Shown: positions 1-8,373 of the stretch, piece by piece
Layout of the letters: every line of letters begins with the position of its first letter
Numbering within the stretch: the first letter of the stretch is position 1
Source: an uncultured bacterium
GTDB taxonomy: Bacteria > Cyanobacteriota > Vampirovibrionia > Gastranaerophilales > Gastranaerophilaceae
NCBI GenBank assembly: GCA_948433295.1
Contig: CAOJDT010000003.1
Coordinates: 1-53,924, forward strand
Direction of reading: 5' to 3'
DNA length: 53,924 nucleotides
Program-made: the position numbers and the translations under genes
The notes under the pieces: generated by a model
Seen by the model: only the letters and a program-made list of their open reading frames with translations
Told to the model about the DNA's origin: nothing
Databases searched by the model: none

Positions 1-46
1 AAAACTTATAAGCTTATAGTGTGAAGATTAGGGAAACAGGAAAATC

Positions 47-694
47 ATGAAAAAGTTAGTTTTAATTATCACATTATTTTTATTGACATTAAGTTCAGCC
101 TTTGCTGCTGATAATTTTTTAAATACAGTTGTTCTGGAAGGCGTTGAAGACGGTTATAACGTAGTATTGAGATCAGATAACCTTGCGAACGTAAAACGTA
201 TTACAGAGGGTAATGACAAGCTTACGTTGTATATAAAAGGCATAACTTCCGCAAACAATTTAAGTACGATTTACAAAAATACATCTAATGCAAACAGCGT
301 TATTGTTGAAAACGCAGGAAGTAATGCGGTTAAAGTTCATATTAATGCGAAAAACGCTTCTAATACAAACATAATTTTTGACACGCCGGCTTCATCACCC
401 GTGGTTGTATCAGACAGTATTTCCAAGAACACGCTTTTATGGAGTATTCTCGCATTTATAATTCTCAGTACGATTTTCTTTAAAATGAAAAATATAAAAG
501 AAGATACGCAGGCAGAAATTGCAGATGCAATCGCAAAAGATATGCGTAACCGTGAAATTGAAATGTATAGAAATTACAGAAAAGAACTTTTGACAATTCC
601 AAGCATTGATTATAAAGTTAAAAATCCTCGAGTAAAAGAAGCTATCAGAAGAGCTGATACAATAAGACATTTGCAAAGAGCTGTAAACAAATAA
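47..694 (+). CDS. secreted/membrane-anchored protein of unknown function
   Basis: I do not recognise the family. The 215-residue product has a clear signal peptide (about residues 1-21, ending SSAFA-A), an extracytoplasmic domain of about 100 residues rich in Asn, Ser and Val, one membrane segment near 128-147, and a charged cytosolic tail of about 65 residues with Arg/Lys/Glu-rich helices. The exported part is beta-rich and could be an AMIN-like fold, but that is a guess. The ATG follows a weak ribosome site (ACAGGAAAA). It leads a three-gene run with 16- and 18-base gaps to a small membrane protein and an SPFH protein, so a role in membrane organisation is plausible by context only. Confidence 0.75.
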   Translation: MKKLVLIITLFLLTLSSAFAADNFLNTVVLEGVEDGYNVVLRSDNLANVKRITEGNDKLTLYIKGITSANNLSTIYKNTSNANSVIVENAGSNAVKVHINAKNASNTNIIFDTPASSPVVVSDSISKNTLLWSILAFIILSTIFFKMKNIKEDTQAEIADAIAKDMRNREIEMYRNYRKELLTIPSIDYKVKNPRVKEAIRRADTIRHLQRAVNK

Positions 695-710
695 GAAAGT
701 AAGAGAGAAT

Positions 711-902
711 ATGGCAATCAGAGTTTTATTTTTACTGCTGTCACTCGTAATTATCACAAATATTATAATCATCGTGTGCAGTTTTATTTTTAACGTAAAC
801 CTTTATGAAAAACATGGCAAAGCGATTTTGAACGGATTTGGTATTTTGGCAATATTTATTGTATTGGTTTATGTTACTCTTGCTCTGCTCGGGCTGGTTT
901 AA
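711..902 (+). CDS. small two-helix membrane protein
   Basis: A 63-residue hydrophobic protein with two predicted membrane segments (about 5-25 and 38-60) joined by a short loop NVNLYEKHGKA. The start is preceded by AAGAGAGAAT, a plausible Shine-Dalgarno. It sits between the anchored protein at 47 and the SPFH protein at 921 and is very likely co-transcribed with both. Function is unknown. Small hydrophobic partners are common next to SPFH/NfeD proteins, but no NfeD motif is visible here. Confidence 0.65.
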   Translation: MAIRVLFLLLSLVIITNIIIIVCSFIFNVNLYEKHGKAILNGFGILAIFIVLVYVTLALLGLV

Positions 903-920
903 AAAGAAAGGTTACAAGTT

Positions 921-1727
921 ATGGATTCGAAAAATTTAGCAACACCGGTTATGGTGACACTCTTATTAATTGTGTTTATTATTATTTGCAACCCTATTGC
1001 AATAGTTGGTGTAGGGGAAAGAGGTGTTAAGGTAACGCTCGGACAGGTGTCTCCGCAGAGTTACACAGAAGGTATCCACCTCATTACTCCGTTTATTTCA
1101 AAAATCAAAAATATGGATGTAAAGACTCAAAAAACTTATATTCAAACTGATTTATACACAAAAGATATTCAACAGGCAAAAATTTCGTACGTAATTAACT
1201 ACAATCTTCAGCCTCAAAACGCACACAAAATGTATAGAGAAGTCGGAACCGGATATGTTGATAATATTTTAATGCCTGTGGTTGAAGGTACTATTAAAGA
1301 TGTAATAGGTAAATGGAACGCACAGGATTTGGTTGCAAACAGAGAAGCCGCTACAATCGATATTCTCGGAAAGCTTCAAAAACATCTTGAACCTCGTTAT
1401 ATAAATGTTACAGGATTCCAGATTACCGATATTAATTACTCCGGCGGATTTGAAAGAGCAATTGAAAGTAAAGTTACTGCGGAACAGGAAGCTTTGAAGG
1501 CTAAAAACAGAACCGTTCAAATTCAGGAAGAAGCTAAACAAAAGATTATTTCTGCGGAAGCTGAAGCTAAATCTATGGCAATCAGAGCAAATGCACTTAC
1601 TCAAAACAAGGCTCTTGTTGAATATGAAGCAGTACAAAAATGGGATGGAAAACTTCCGGAATACATGATGGGTAACAGTATTCCTTTCCTTAATATTGCG
1701 ACATCGGCTGCGCCAAAAAGAAGATAA
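921..1727 (+). CDS. prohibitin-like SPFH/Band 7 membrane protein
   Basis: The 268-residue product has an N-terminal membrane helix (about 10-30), then GVGERGVKVTLGQV and a Band 7 domain to about 190, then an Ala/Glu/Lys-rich helical stretch (about 190-240) typical of prohibitin, HflC and flotillin oligomers. The phrase KAKNRTVQIQEEAKQK lies in the coiled region. Proteins of this family form rings in the inner membrane that scaffold microdomains or restrain the FtsH protease. Length and architecture fit prohibitin better than HflK/HflC, and no hflK partner is adjacent. The gene closes the operon and is followed by an intrinsic terminator. Confidence 0.88.
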   Translation: MDSKNLATPVMVTLLLIVFIIICNPIAIVGVGERGVKVTLGQVSPQSYTEGIHLITPFISKIKNMDVKTQKTYIQTDLYTKDIQQAKISYVINYNLQPQNAHKMYREVGTGYVDNILMPVVEGTIKDVIGKWNAQDLVANREAATIDILGKLQKHLEPRYINVTGFQITDINYSGGFERAIESKVTAEQEALKAKNRTVQIQEEAKQKIISAEAEAKSMAIRANALTQNKALVEYEAVQKWDGKLPEYMMGNSIPFLNIATSAAPKRR

Positions 1728-1755
1728 ATTTTAACCTAAATATACATCCTTAATC

Positions 1756-1782
1756 ATCCGCTCTTATGAGCGGATTTTTTTA
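1756..1782 (+). terminator. intrinsic terminator after the SPFH operon
   Basis: ATCCGCTC-TTAT-GAGCGGAT forms an 8-bp perfect stem with a four-base loop followed by a run of seven T, 28 bases after the SPFH stop codon. Confidence 0.85.
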
Positions 1783-1828
1783 TCATTAAGTATTGATAAA
1801 TCGTAAAAAATAGTTTACAATAGTACTT

Positions 1829-2200
1829 GAGACACATCACCCTGACACTAGAATAAAGGGAATAACGATTAAGATATAAAGAATGGAGGAATCTATGAAA
1901 ACGCTTGATATGACTGTATTTGCGGGGGGGGGGGCAACTGAGTTGCAGCACCCTGACACTAAAAAGCGATGAGGCACGGGAACTGCCATTAGGTGAGTCT
2001 GAGCACCACCTTGGAAAGAACCTTGTAGAATCACTAAGCACGAAAAATAGAACTAGCACGAGAATTTTAGAATCGTTTTTGAAGAGAAATGTTCTAGGGT
2101 TCTGTAGACGCAGCACTCTGACACTAAAAAGCGATGAAGCACGGGAACGGTCATTAGGTGAGTCCGAGGTGGCTGAGACACATCACTCTGATACTAAAAT
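1829..2200. repeat. cluster of four related short repeats upstream of a prepilin-like gene
   Basis: Four copies share the core CAC(C/T)CTGA(C/T)ACTA: 1829-1856, 1945-2003, 2110-2168 and 2175-2200. The two middle copies are 59 bases long and differ at five positions. The outer two share the prefix GAGACACATCAC instead. In the frame of the downstream prepilin-like gene the long copies read STLTLKSDEAR...LGESE, so they do not interrupt the open frame. G+C is higher than in the surroundings. The cluster occupies the place where a promoter and ribosome site for the pilin gene would be expected. No coding or mobile function is recognised. Confidence 0.7.
1885..1972 (+). other. ribosome site and 25-codon ORF interrupted by an 11-G homopolymer
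   Basis: GGAGGA at 1885-1890 lies four bases before ATG 1895. The ORF reads MKTLDMTVFAGGG and stops at 1970-1972. Bases 1924-1934 are eleven consecutive G in otherwise AT-rich DNA. With ten G (or seven, or thirteen) the frame would continue without a stop through the repeat cluster into the prepilin-like gene, ending at 2972 and giving a protein of about 358 residues. The tract is either a slippage-prone contingency site or a sequencing length error. The sequence alone cannot tell which. Confidence 0.5.
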
Positions 2201-2972
2201 GCAGGGACGCACGAGCAAGGGCAGAGGGAAGAGAAAAATTGCGTTTACTCTTGCTGAAGTTCTCATCACTCTAGGGATAATAGGGATTATTGCAGTTCTG
2301 ATAATTCCAAAACAGATACAAAAGTATAATGAAAAAGAAAAAATTATAAAAATAAAAAAAGTTTATTCTACCTTAAGTAAGGCAATGACTTCGATAGTTG
2401 AAGAATATGGCACTGTTGATACATGGAATTTATCGAAATCATACATCCCAACTGAAGATGGGGAGGAAACGGTTGATGATATGTCAATGGTTATTCTTGT
2501 AGACAGACTTGCTAAATACGTTAATCATAAACGCCTGGAAAAAAATTGGGGTGACAATATTGTTACAACAAACATGCATAATGTACCAATTTCCAATCAA
2601 ATTTGGCCTAATGCGTTATTTCTACATGACGGAACCGTTCTAATGATAGGACAGGTTTATTCAAATGAAGGATGCGCAAGAAGTGATATATCTACAAAAG
2701 ATTTGTGTTCTTCAATCGTAGTATGGTTTCCTGATAGCACAAAGAAAAGAATTGAAGGTGTAAATCAATTCGATTTTTATGTTATGAAAGACCGAATTAT
2801 TCCATTTGGAATGCAAAACGATGCTGTCAATCCTTTTAATACTAACTGCAACATTAAAAATAACGTAAGACCAAGCGGAAGAGGCTGTACGGCATGGGTC
2901 ATTTTCAATGAAAACATGGATTATCTTCGATGCGATGACCTTTCTTGGGACGGAAAGAAAAAGTGTAAATAA
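2199..2972 (+). CDS. prepilin-like protein with N-terminal methylation motif
   Basis: A type IV pilin/pseudopilin N-terminus (KIAFTLAEVLITLGIIGII) follows a short basic leader, with a hydrophobic helix and a globular domain of about 220 residues. From ATG 2199 the product is 257 residues. The frame is open upstream to TTG 1920, and the only strong ribosome site is at 1885, in another frame across an 11-G run, so the true start is uncertain. Paired Cys in the tail (GCTAW, LRCDDLSWDGKKKC) suggest disulfides. Prepilin peptidase would cleave before the Phe. Unlike the other four intact family members in the window it has no divergent HTH partner. It is convergent with wecB. Confidence 0.75.
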   Translation: MQGRTSKGRGKRKIAFTLAEVLITLGIIGIIAVLIIPKQIQKYNEKEKIIKIKKVYSTLSKAMTSIVEEYGTVDTWNLSKSYIPTEDGEETVDDMSMVILVDRLAKYVNHKRLEKNWGDNIVTTNMHNVPISNQIWPNALFLHDGTVLMIGQVYSNEGCARSDISTKDLCSSIVVWFPDSTKKRIEGVNQFDFYVMKDRIIPFGMQNDAVNPFNTNCNIKNNVRPSGRGCTAWVIFNENMDYLRCDDLSWDGKKKCK

Positions 2973-2973
2973 T

Positions 2974-4095
2974 CTAAGAAAAATATTCTCTGATAACCTC
3001 TTCGATTTTAATTGAAGAGGTTCCGTCTCCATAAGGGTTTGTAGCTTTTAATCTAGTATTTTCACGGGTATCTGAGAGTATTTTTTCACTCAAAGAAACG
3101 ATTTTGTCATAATCCGCTCCTACAAGTGTTGAAACTCCTGCATCAATCCCTTCTTGACGCTCAGTTTCGTAACGCATAACAAGAGTAGGACAACCGAATG
3201 AAGGCGCCTCTTCTTGAATTCCGCCCGAATCTGTCAGGATTAATTTTGCATTTTTCATTAAATATACAAGATAAGGATAATCAAGCGGTGTTAGCAATTT
3301 AACATTTTCATATCTTCCGAGCCGTTCATGAATCTTATTTTTCACATTTGGGTTAGGATGAACAGGAATTACGAATGTGTGGTCTGTGTATTTTTCAACC
3401 AGATGTTTAATTGCCTCAATAATCTTATCAATTCTTTCTCCGTGATTTTCTCGTCTGTGTGCGGTGATTAAAACCAGTTTGTCGTCAATTTTAATCCCTT
3501 TTTCTTTATAAAAATTCGCCGCTGACTGCATTGTTTTTTCAGACAGGCAGAAAAGCGCGTCGATTACGGTATTGCCCACAACATGAATCTTATTATCAGA
3601 AATATTTTCTTTTAAAAGCGCTTGTCTATTTTTATCTGTAGGTGCAAAATGAATTTCGGCAACGCGCGAAGTCATTTGACGCATAACTTCTTCCGGAAAC
3701 GGTTCATAAATATCATACGAGCGGAGTCCTGCTTCAACATGAAATACCGGAATTCTGTTATAAAAACTTGCCAGAGCCCCGCAAAGTACAGTCATTGTAT
3801 CGCCTTGAACGATTGTTGCGTCAATTTTGTTTGATAAATATACTGCGTTTAGTTCGGTTAAAATTCTCGTTTGAACTTCCAAAAGCGACTGATTAGGCTT
3901 CATGACATTAAGATTGATATCGGCATTCAGTCCAAAATAAGCGAGAGTCTGATTTGAAAGTTCTTTTTGCTGTTCTGTATTACATACAATAACATTGTAT
4001 TTTTCAGGGTGTTTTTTTAATTCAAGAATAACGGGAGCAAGTTTAATTACTTCCGGTCTTGTGCCAAAAACTACCAAAATATTTTTCTTATTCAT
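2974..4095 (-). CDS. wecB: UDP-N-acetylglucosamine 2-epimerase (non-hydrolysing)
   Basis: Interconverts UDP-GlcNAc and UDP-ManNAc in the cytosol, feeding ManNAc-containing surface polysaccharides. The 373-residue length is normal for the family. The N-terminus has GTRPEVIKLAPV. Expected active-site segments are present: QGDT (D99), HVEAGLRS (E121), PEEVMRQM, GNTVIDAL, ITAHRREN, and the C-terminal nucleotide site TDSGGIQEEAP. It stands alone on the minus strand. csaB (39243) and an O-antigen ligase-like gene (6038) elsewhere in the window agree with an active surface-glycan pathway. Confidence 0.95.
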   Translation of the reverse strand: MNKKNILVVFGTRPEVIKLAPVILELKKHPEKYNVIVCNTEQQKELSNQTLAYFGLNADINLNVMKPNQSLLEVQTRILTELNAVYLSNKIDATIVQGDTMTVLCGALASFYNRIPVFHVEAGLRSYDIYEPFPEEVMRQMTSRVAEIHFAPTDKNRQALLKENISDNKIHVVGNTVIDALFCLSEKTMQSAANFYKEKGIKIDDKLVLITAHRRENHGERIDKIIEAIKHLVEKYTDHTFVIPVHPNPNVKNKIHERLGRYENVKLLTPLDYPYLVYLMKNAKLILTDSGGIQEEAPSFGCPTLVMRYETERQEGIDAGVSTLVGADYDKIVSLSEKILSDTRENTRLKATNPYGDGTSSIKIEEVIREYFS

Positions 4096-4193
4096 AGCTT
4101 AAAGTTTAATATAAAAATTATTCTTATGCAATCGTATCGGGGGATTTAATAAACCTGTCGGACTGTATAATAAAAACAAAAAGGAGACATATT

Positions 4194-4433
4194 ATGCTAG
4201 ATTTATACTATTCGGAAACTTGTCCTTATTGCAAGAAAGTTCTTTCATTTCTGAAAGAAAACGATATAAAATTTAATCCTAAAGAGGTGTCAGACCCTAA
4301 AAATTACGAAAAGTTAATTGAAATAGGAAAAATGGCACAGGTTCCGTTTCTGGTAGATACGGACAATGATGAAAACATGTACGAATCAGACGTTATCATA
4401 GATTACATTAGAAAGATAAATAATTTAGGATAG
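4194..4433 (+). CDS. glutaredoxin-like thiol oxidoreductase
   Basis: A 79-residue single thioredoxin-fold protein with the dithiol motif CPYC near residues 10-13 (SETCPYCKKVL), the cis-Pro segment QVPFLVDT, and DVIIDYI near the end. It should reduce protein or glutathione-type disulfides in the cytosol. It starts ten bases after AGGAGA and lies 11 bases before the hybrid-cluster-like gene, so the two are almost certainly one transcript. Confidence 0.9.
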   Translation: MLDLYYSETCPYCKKVLSFLKENDIKFNPKEVSDPKNYEKLIEIGKMAQVPFLVDTDNDENMYESDVIIDYIRKINNLG

Positions 4434-4444
4434 GAAAATATAAA

Positions 4445-6043
4445 ATGTTTTACAATTATTACAGAGATGAAGGTTCAGAATACAATGAATGCACCGCCCG
4501 CGGAGCCTGTTCAATAACGCCGAAAATGTCTTCGCTTCAGGAAGTTTTAATAATTTTTTTAAGACAAATATCTTTTTATGCACTTATGCTTAACAAAATG
4601 GAAGAGGATATTTCGCAAATAAGCGATATGGTAGTTGAAAGCCTTGCCGGTTTAATTTCAACTACGGATTACACGGATGAGCAGCTTCTGGGGCTTGTCG
4701 GAAAGCAGTATGCGCTTCTTGTCAAGACAAAGCGTCAATACCTTCAAATGTGTAAAAATAAAGACATTTCCTGTAAAGAAATAAAATTCGGTCTTGAGGT
4801 TACTCCTCAAACTACTTTAACGGAAATAATTTCTCAGGGCGAAAAACTTGTAATAGATAAATTTAATCAAATGTCAGCTTCACAAAGAAATCTGTATGAA
4901 ATTCTTCTTGCCGTAATTAAATCTGTATGTGCAAATATTATAAGCTTGAAAGATAATAATAATCAAAATGATGAAAATGCAAAAACAGTTGTTTTAAAAG
5001 GACTAGATTTGCTTAACCATTCTAAATTTTCTGAATCGCGCGTCAAATCTAAAATTAAAGAACTTGTAAAGGCAGACGAAAATCTTCTTAAAGAAATAGG
5101 CGATTTTCAAAGAAAGATATTCGGACAAATAAAAGAAGTAAAAGTTTCTCATTCAACTGAAATCGGCAAAGCCATTCTTGTCGCAGGAGGAGGTCTCAGT
5201 GAGCTCTATCATCTTCTGGAAGCCACAGAAAATAAAGAAGTGGATGTTTACACCCATGGCGATCTTTTGATTGCTCATGCTTTTGAAAATTTTTCAAAAT
5301 TTAAAAATCTTAAAGGACATTACGGCAGCTGTTCTGAAAAATGTATTCTGGATTTTGCGACATTCCCGGGTGCAATTCTTTTAACACGTAATTCATCACA
5401 AAATATTGAATACCTCTATCGCGGCAGACTTTTTACAACTGAAAAATTCAAGCCTCAGGGTGTTGTTCAGATTGTAAATAATGATTTTAGAAAAGTTATA
5501 AAATCCGCACTTGAAGCAAAAGGTTTTGCTAAAGGTCAAAAAAGAGATTTTGAAAATGTCGGTTTTGATACGGAAATTCTTAAAGGTGAATTAAACCGAA
5601 TTTTCGAAAAATTCACTAATAATGAAATTGAAAAACTCGTGATTATAGGTATAGCAAACCATTCACGTCAACAGGAAAATTATTTTAAAACTCTGAGCAG
5701 ACATTTGCCTGAAAAAACTCTGGTCATAAGTTTTTCATACAATTTGGATTATAAAGATACACTCACAATTAATGTAGGTAACAATGTTGCAATTGTGTAC
5801 GAAATTCTTACGTATTTGTTTGGAATGATTCCGAAATCATCCGACAGAGTTTCAATTTTTGTTACAAAATGTGATGCAGGGTCAATTTCAAAGATTATTG
5901 CACTTAAAGAAAATGGTGCAAAAAATGTTTACCTTTCAAACTGTGCGCCGAATGTAATAAATCCGTCTGTTCAAGCTACTCTTGAAGACGCATACGGAAT
6001 AAAAACGACAGCTGACCCTGAACATGACGCAAAAAAACTATGA
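4445..6043 (+). CDS. hybrid cluster protein (Hcp) homologue lacking the metal-cluster ligands
   Basis: The 532-residue chain follows Hcp/hydroxylamine reductase along its length: VDVYTHGDLL, GHYGS, FATFPGAILLTRNS, YRGRLFTT and NGAKNVYLSNCAP match conserved Hcp segments. Aligned by eye to E. coli Hcp, the hybrid-cluster ligands are all replaced: His249 to Gly, Glu273 to Asp, Cys317 to Ser, later Cys residues to Ala404, Ser431 and Asn447, and Glu/Lys near the end to Asp477 and Gly479. Only two of the four N-terminal cubane cysteines remain (C16, C22; positions 3 and 6 are Tyr). It is therefore unlikely to reduce NO or hydroxylamine by the Hcp mechanism. It is intact, full-length and co-transcribed with glutaredoxin, which suggests a retained non-redox or altered role. 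Confidence 0.8.
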   Translation: MFYNYYRDEGSEYNECTARGACSITPKMSSLQEVLIIFLRQISFYALMLNKMEEDISQISDMVVESLAGLISTTDYTDEQLLGLVGKQYALLVKTKRQYLQMCKNKDISCKEIKFGLEVTPQTTLTEIISQGEKLVIDKFNQMSASQRNLYEILLAVIKSVCANIISLKDNNNQNDENAKTVVLKGLDLLNHSKFSESRVKSKIKELVKADENLLKEIGDFQRKIFGQIKEVKVSHSTEIGKAILVAGGGLSELYHLLEATENKEVDVYTHGDLLIAHAFENFSKFKNLKGHYGSCSEKCILDFATFPGAILLTRNSSQNIEYLYRGRLFTTEKFKPQGVVQIVNNDFRKVIKSALEAKGFAKGQKRDFENVGFDTEILKGELNRIFEKFTNNEIEKLVIIGIANHSRQQENYFKTLSRHLPEKTLVISFSYNLDYKDTLTINVGNNVAIVYEILTYLFGMIPKSSDRVSIFVTKCDAGSISKIIALKENGAKNVYLSNCAPNVINPSVQATLEDAYGIKTTADPEHDAKKL

Positions 6044-7165
6044 TTTTTCAAATAATTCGGTGTTGTTCAAAAGACCCGAAAAAGCTAGAAATGCATAGTT
6101 TATATATGGTGTAATTAAATAATTTTCAGAAATACCCTGAATTAAGCATATAATCATTATTATCAGGAACGGAATATCTTTTTTAAGGTATGCCTTTCTG
6201 ATAATAAAAGCAAATCCCGCCAAAAACAATCCTAAGGTAAAGATTCCGTATTGCACCAGTAATGTTCCGTACAAGTTATGCAATACCATTAAATCTTTAT
6301 CAATTTTGACTTGGGTTCCGAAGACGTTTACAGGTAATGTTGCCATGCAATAACATAAATTTCTAAATCTGTAAGAAACAAGTTCATCAATCCATAATGC
6401 TAAACGAGAGGCATTACAATACATTTGAGTAATAATAAATGAAATTGCAGGACAAAATATTAAAGAAGCTACTGCTGATACATTAGCAACTTTTAACGCA
6501 TTCTTATTTGACATTTTTTGAGCAATATTTGCGGCTGCCATCAACAAAATAATAAGAAGCGCTGTTGTTCTTGAATTTGTAAAGAAAAACGTTAAACACA
6601 AAACCGAAAACATAAATAAATTATCGATGCTTCTTATATTTTTCCATCTTATGTATACAAGTGCCATGCAAATTTGAAGAAGTGACGCCGCAAATATGTT
6701 CGGGTTGACAAATCCGTAGTAATATCGCTGAATCATTGTCGTAGGTCTCAGTATCATTTCATTATCGCCGTATCCTAAACCTACAAGTATAACAATTACT
6801 GACATCATTACCGTAGTTACGGCTAATGCTATTTTGGATATTTTATTAAAGCTTACCGGAGGAATTGCAAGTAAATAAAACCACAGCCAACATAAATGAT
6901 AATTATCAATACTATGGCAAACAGTCAACACTCCGCAAGTTAATAAAAGATGAAGTATAAACTTTTTAACGGTATAAACTTTATAAACAAATAAATTAAA
7001 AATAATACAAATATAGCATATAATTTTAAATAAAAATTTTTCAATATCCTGGTATTTAAATAAATCAAAAGCCCATACACTTACATATCCAAAGCAGAAT
7101 ATTGCAAAAACTGCATATAGAATTATAAATAAGTATATGGGTTTGATTTTATTTAAAGTATTCAT
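6038..7165 (-). CDS. O-antigen ligase/polymerase-like membrane protein
   Basis: A 375-residue protein with about ten hydrophobic segments. The central FFTNSRTTALLIILLMAA resembles the Wzy_C/WaaL signature with its conserved Arg. A larger loop follows (about 240-285, with IDKDLMVLHNLYGTL), as expected for the periplasmic loop of glycan ligases and polymerases. It probably joins or polymerises a lipid-linked glycan at the inner membrane. It overlaps the convergent Hcp-like gene by six bases. O-antigen ligase, polymerase and protein O-oligosaccharyltransferase cannot be separated from sequence alone. Confidence 0.72.
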   Translation of the reverse strand: MNTLNKIKPIYLFIILYAVFAIFCFGYVSVWAFDLFKYQDIEKFLFKIICYICIIFNLFVYKVYTVKKFILHLLLTCGVLTVCHSIDNYHLCWLWFYLLAIPPVSFNKISKIALAVTTVMMSVIVILVGLGYGDNEMILRPTTMIQRYYYGFVNPNIFAASLLQICMALVYIRWKNIRSIDNLFMFSVLCLTFFFTNSRTTALLIILLMAAANIAQKMSNKNALKVANVSAVASLIFCPAISFIITQMYCNASRLALWIDELVSYRFRNLCYCMATLPVNVFGTQVKIDKDLMVLHNLYGTLLVQYGIFTLGLFLAGFAFIIRKAYLKKDIPFLIIMIICLIQGISENYLITPYINYAFLAFSGLLNNTELFEKS

Positions 7166-7174
7166 TATATTTTA

Positions 7175-7876
7175 TTATTTGGCAACTTCAATGCGGCACG
7201 CACCATCCCAGTGAGGATAGAACGGGTAAGGAGGTTTCAACGAATCACATTGTTCTTTGGTTTCGCAGTCTCCCGGTATCTCTATACTACAGTTTAATAC
7301 AGGAATAAGATCGCTGCTCACATCAAAGACTTTTCCTCCTTCTTGTGACATTCTGAATTTGAAAAGGTCTCTCATAACTGTATTTGGCTTTTTGTCACTA
7401 TTTACATCTACAAATACATTGAAATTTGAAAAGTCTTCGTCCGGTTGAACGCCAAATGTCATACCATCAGGAGTTTTGAATATATATTTTATATTGTTCC
7501 ATTCAAATGGTGAAGGTCTTGACATACCTGTAACAGCATATTTGAGATTTAATTTTTCCAAATCTAAATCTCCGGAAGTATCTTTTAGGACTATAAATGT
7601 CGCTTTATGTTCTTTTGATACGCAAGAACTGTTATTCATCTGGTTACAGCTTGTTAAAAACGGTAAACTTTGTACATTTGTGGTTTCTTGTTTGTGCAGC
7701 ATTAATTGGTATCCGTTAGCAACAAGAGCTTTTGCTTTCATCATTTTGCCATCAAGATCCTTATACTCGGCTTTTTCAAGCATTCCCGGTACGGTCATAA
7801 CCGCAACAATACCAAGAACTGATATTGCAATAAGAACTTCAGATAAAGTAAATCCGTTTTTGCATAAGAACCCCAT
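7175..7876 (-). CDS. prepilin-like protein (DVN/Cys-tail subgroup)
   Basis: A 233-residue protein starting MGFLCKNGFTLSEVLIAI, a class III prepilin leader and hydrophobic helix, followed by a globular domain. The segments TPDGMTFGVQPDED and VFVDVNSDKKPN are shared with the paralogue at 20055, and resemble the Asp-rich calcium loop of type II pseudopilins. The tail is Cys-rich (CSIEIPGDCETKEQC, DGAC). It is probably an exported pseudopilin or minor pilin. It is divergent, with 124 bases between start codons, from an HTH regulator at 8001. Confidence 0.82.
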   Translation of the reverse strand: MGFLCKNGFTLSEVLIAISVLGIVAVMTVPGMLEKAEYKDLDGKMMKAKALVANGYQLMLHKQETTNVQSLPFLTSCNQMNNSSCVSKEHKATFIVLKDTSGDLDLEKLNLKYAVTGMSRPSPFEWNNIKYIFKTPDGMTFGVQPDEDFSNFNVFVDVNSDKKPNTVMRDLFKFRMSQEGGKVFDVSSDLIPVLNCSIEIPGDCETKEQCDSLKPPYPFYPHWDGACRIEVAK

Positions 7877-8000
7877 TAAAATACTCCGATCTTTTTTATA
7901 TCCATTTTATATATTATACGGTATTTTATGTATATTGTCTAGGTGTTTAACTGGGTTTACTTATTATTTCTTAACACTACTATTAAAAATAGGAGTAATT

Positions 8001-8327
8001 ATGAAGAATAAAATTTGTGTTGTACTTGGAAGTAATATAAAAAAAATAAGAAAGTCAAAGGGCTTGAAGCAGGAAGAGCTTGCGGAGATGATAGGTTTGG
8101 AGGTTAAATCTCTTAGTTTAATTGAAACAGGAAACGGTTTTGCCTCGGGTAAAACACTTGAAAAACTTATTGATGTTTTAAATGTTCAAATTAACGAATT
8201 GTTTGCTGTTTCTGATGATAAAGAAATTGAAATTCTATATAAACAGATTATTGATCATCTAACATTGATAAAAAATAATGCACCAAAATTGAACACTTTA
8301 CTTCTGGTATTAAAAAGTTTGATATAA
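8001..8327 (+). CDS. XRE-family HTH regulator
   Basis: A 108-residue protein with an N-terminal Cro/CI-type helix-turn-helix (about 8-64: LGSNIKKIRKSKGLKQEELAEM) and a C-terminal helical extension of about 40 residues that may dimerise. ATG 8001 is chosen because AGGAG lies at 7991-7995; the open frame extends far upstream but without such a site. It is divergent from the prepilin-like gene at 7175-7876 and probably regulates it and itself from the shared 124-base spacer. Confidence 0.88.
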   Translation: MKNKICVVLGSNIKKIRKSKGLKQEELAEMIGLEVKSLSLIETGNGFASGKTLEKLIDVLNVQINELFAVSDDKEIEILYKQIIDHLTLIKNNAPKLNTLLLVLKSLI

Positions 8328-8358
8328 AAAAGAGTCCCGAAATCTCGGAACTCTTTTT
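8326..8358. terminator. bidirectional intrinsic terminator
   Basis: AAGAGT-C-CCGA-AATC-TCGG-A-ACTCTT is flanked by A-runs and T-runs on both sides. It lies between the convergent HTH gene and rpsG, so it can serve both strands. Confidence 0.8.
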
Positions 8359-8373
8359 ATTATAGATATAAAA

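Noticed and set aside
1754-2116. Minus-strand ORF of 120 codons across the repeat cluster
   Set aside because: It is antisense to the repeats and the terminator, has no ribosome site and reads as low-complexity Ser/Arg/Phe sequence. Its length follows from the stop-poor repeats.
1829-2200. Possible CRISPR array
   Set aside because: Only four imperfect copies of unequal length with irregular spacing (about 115, 165 and 65 bases), no spacers of uniform size, and no cas genes in the window.
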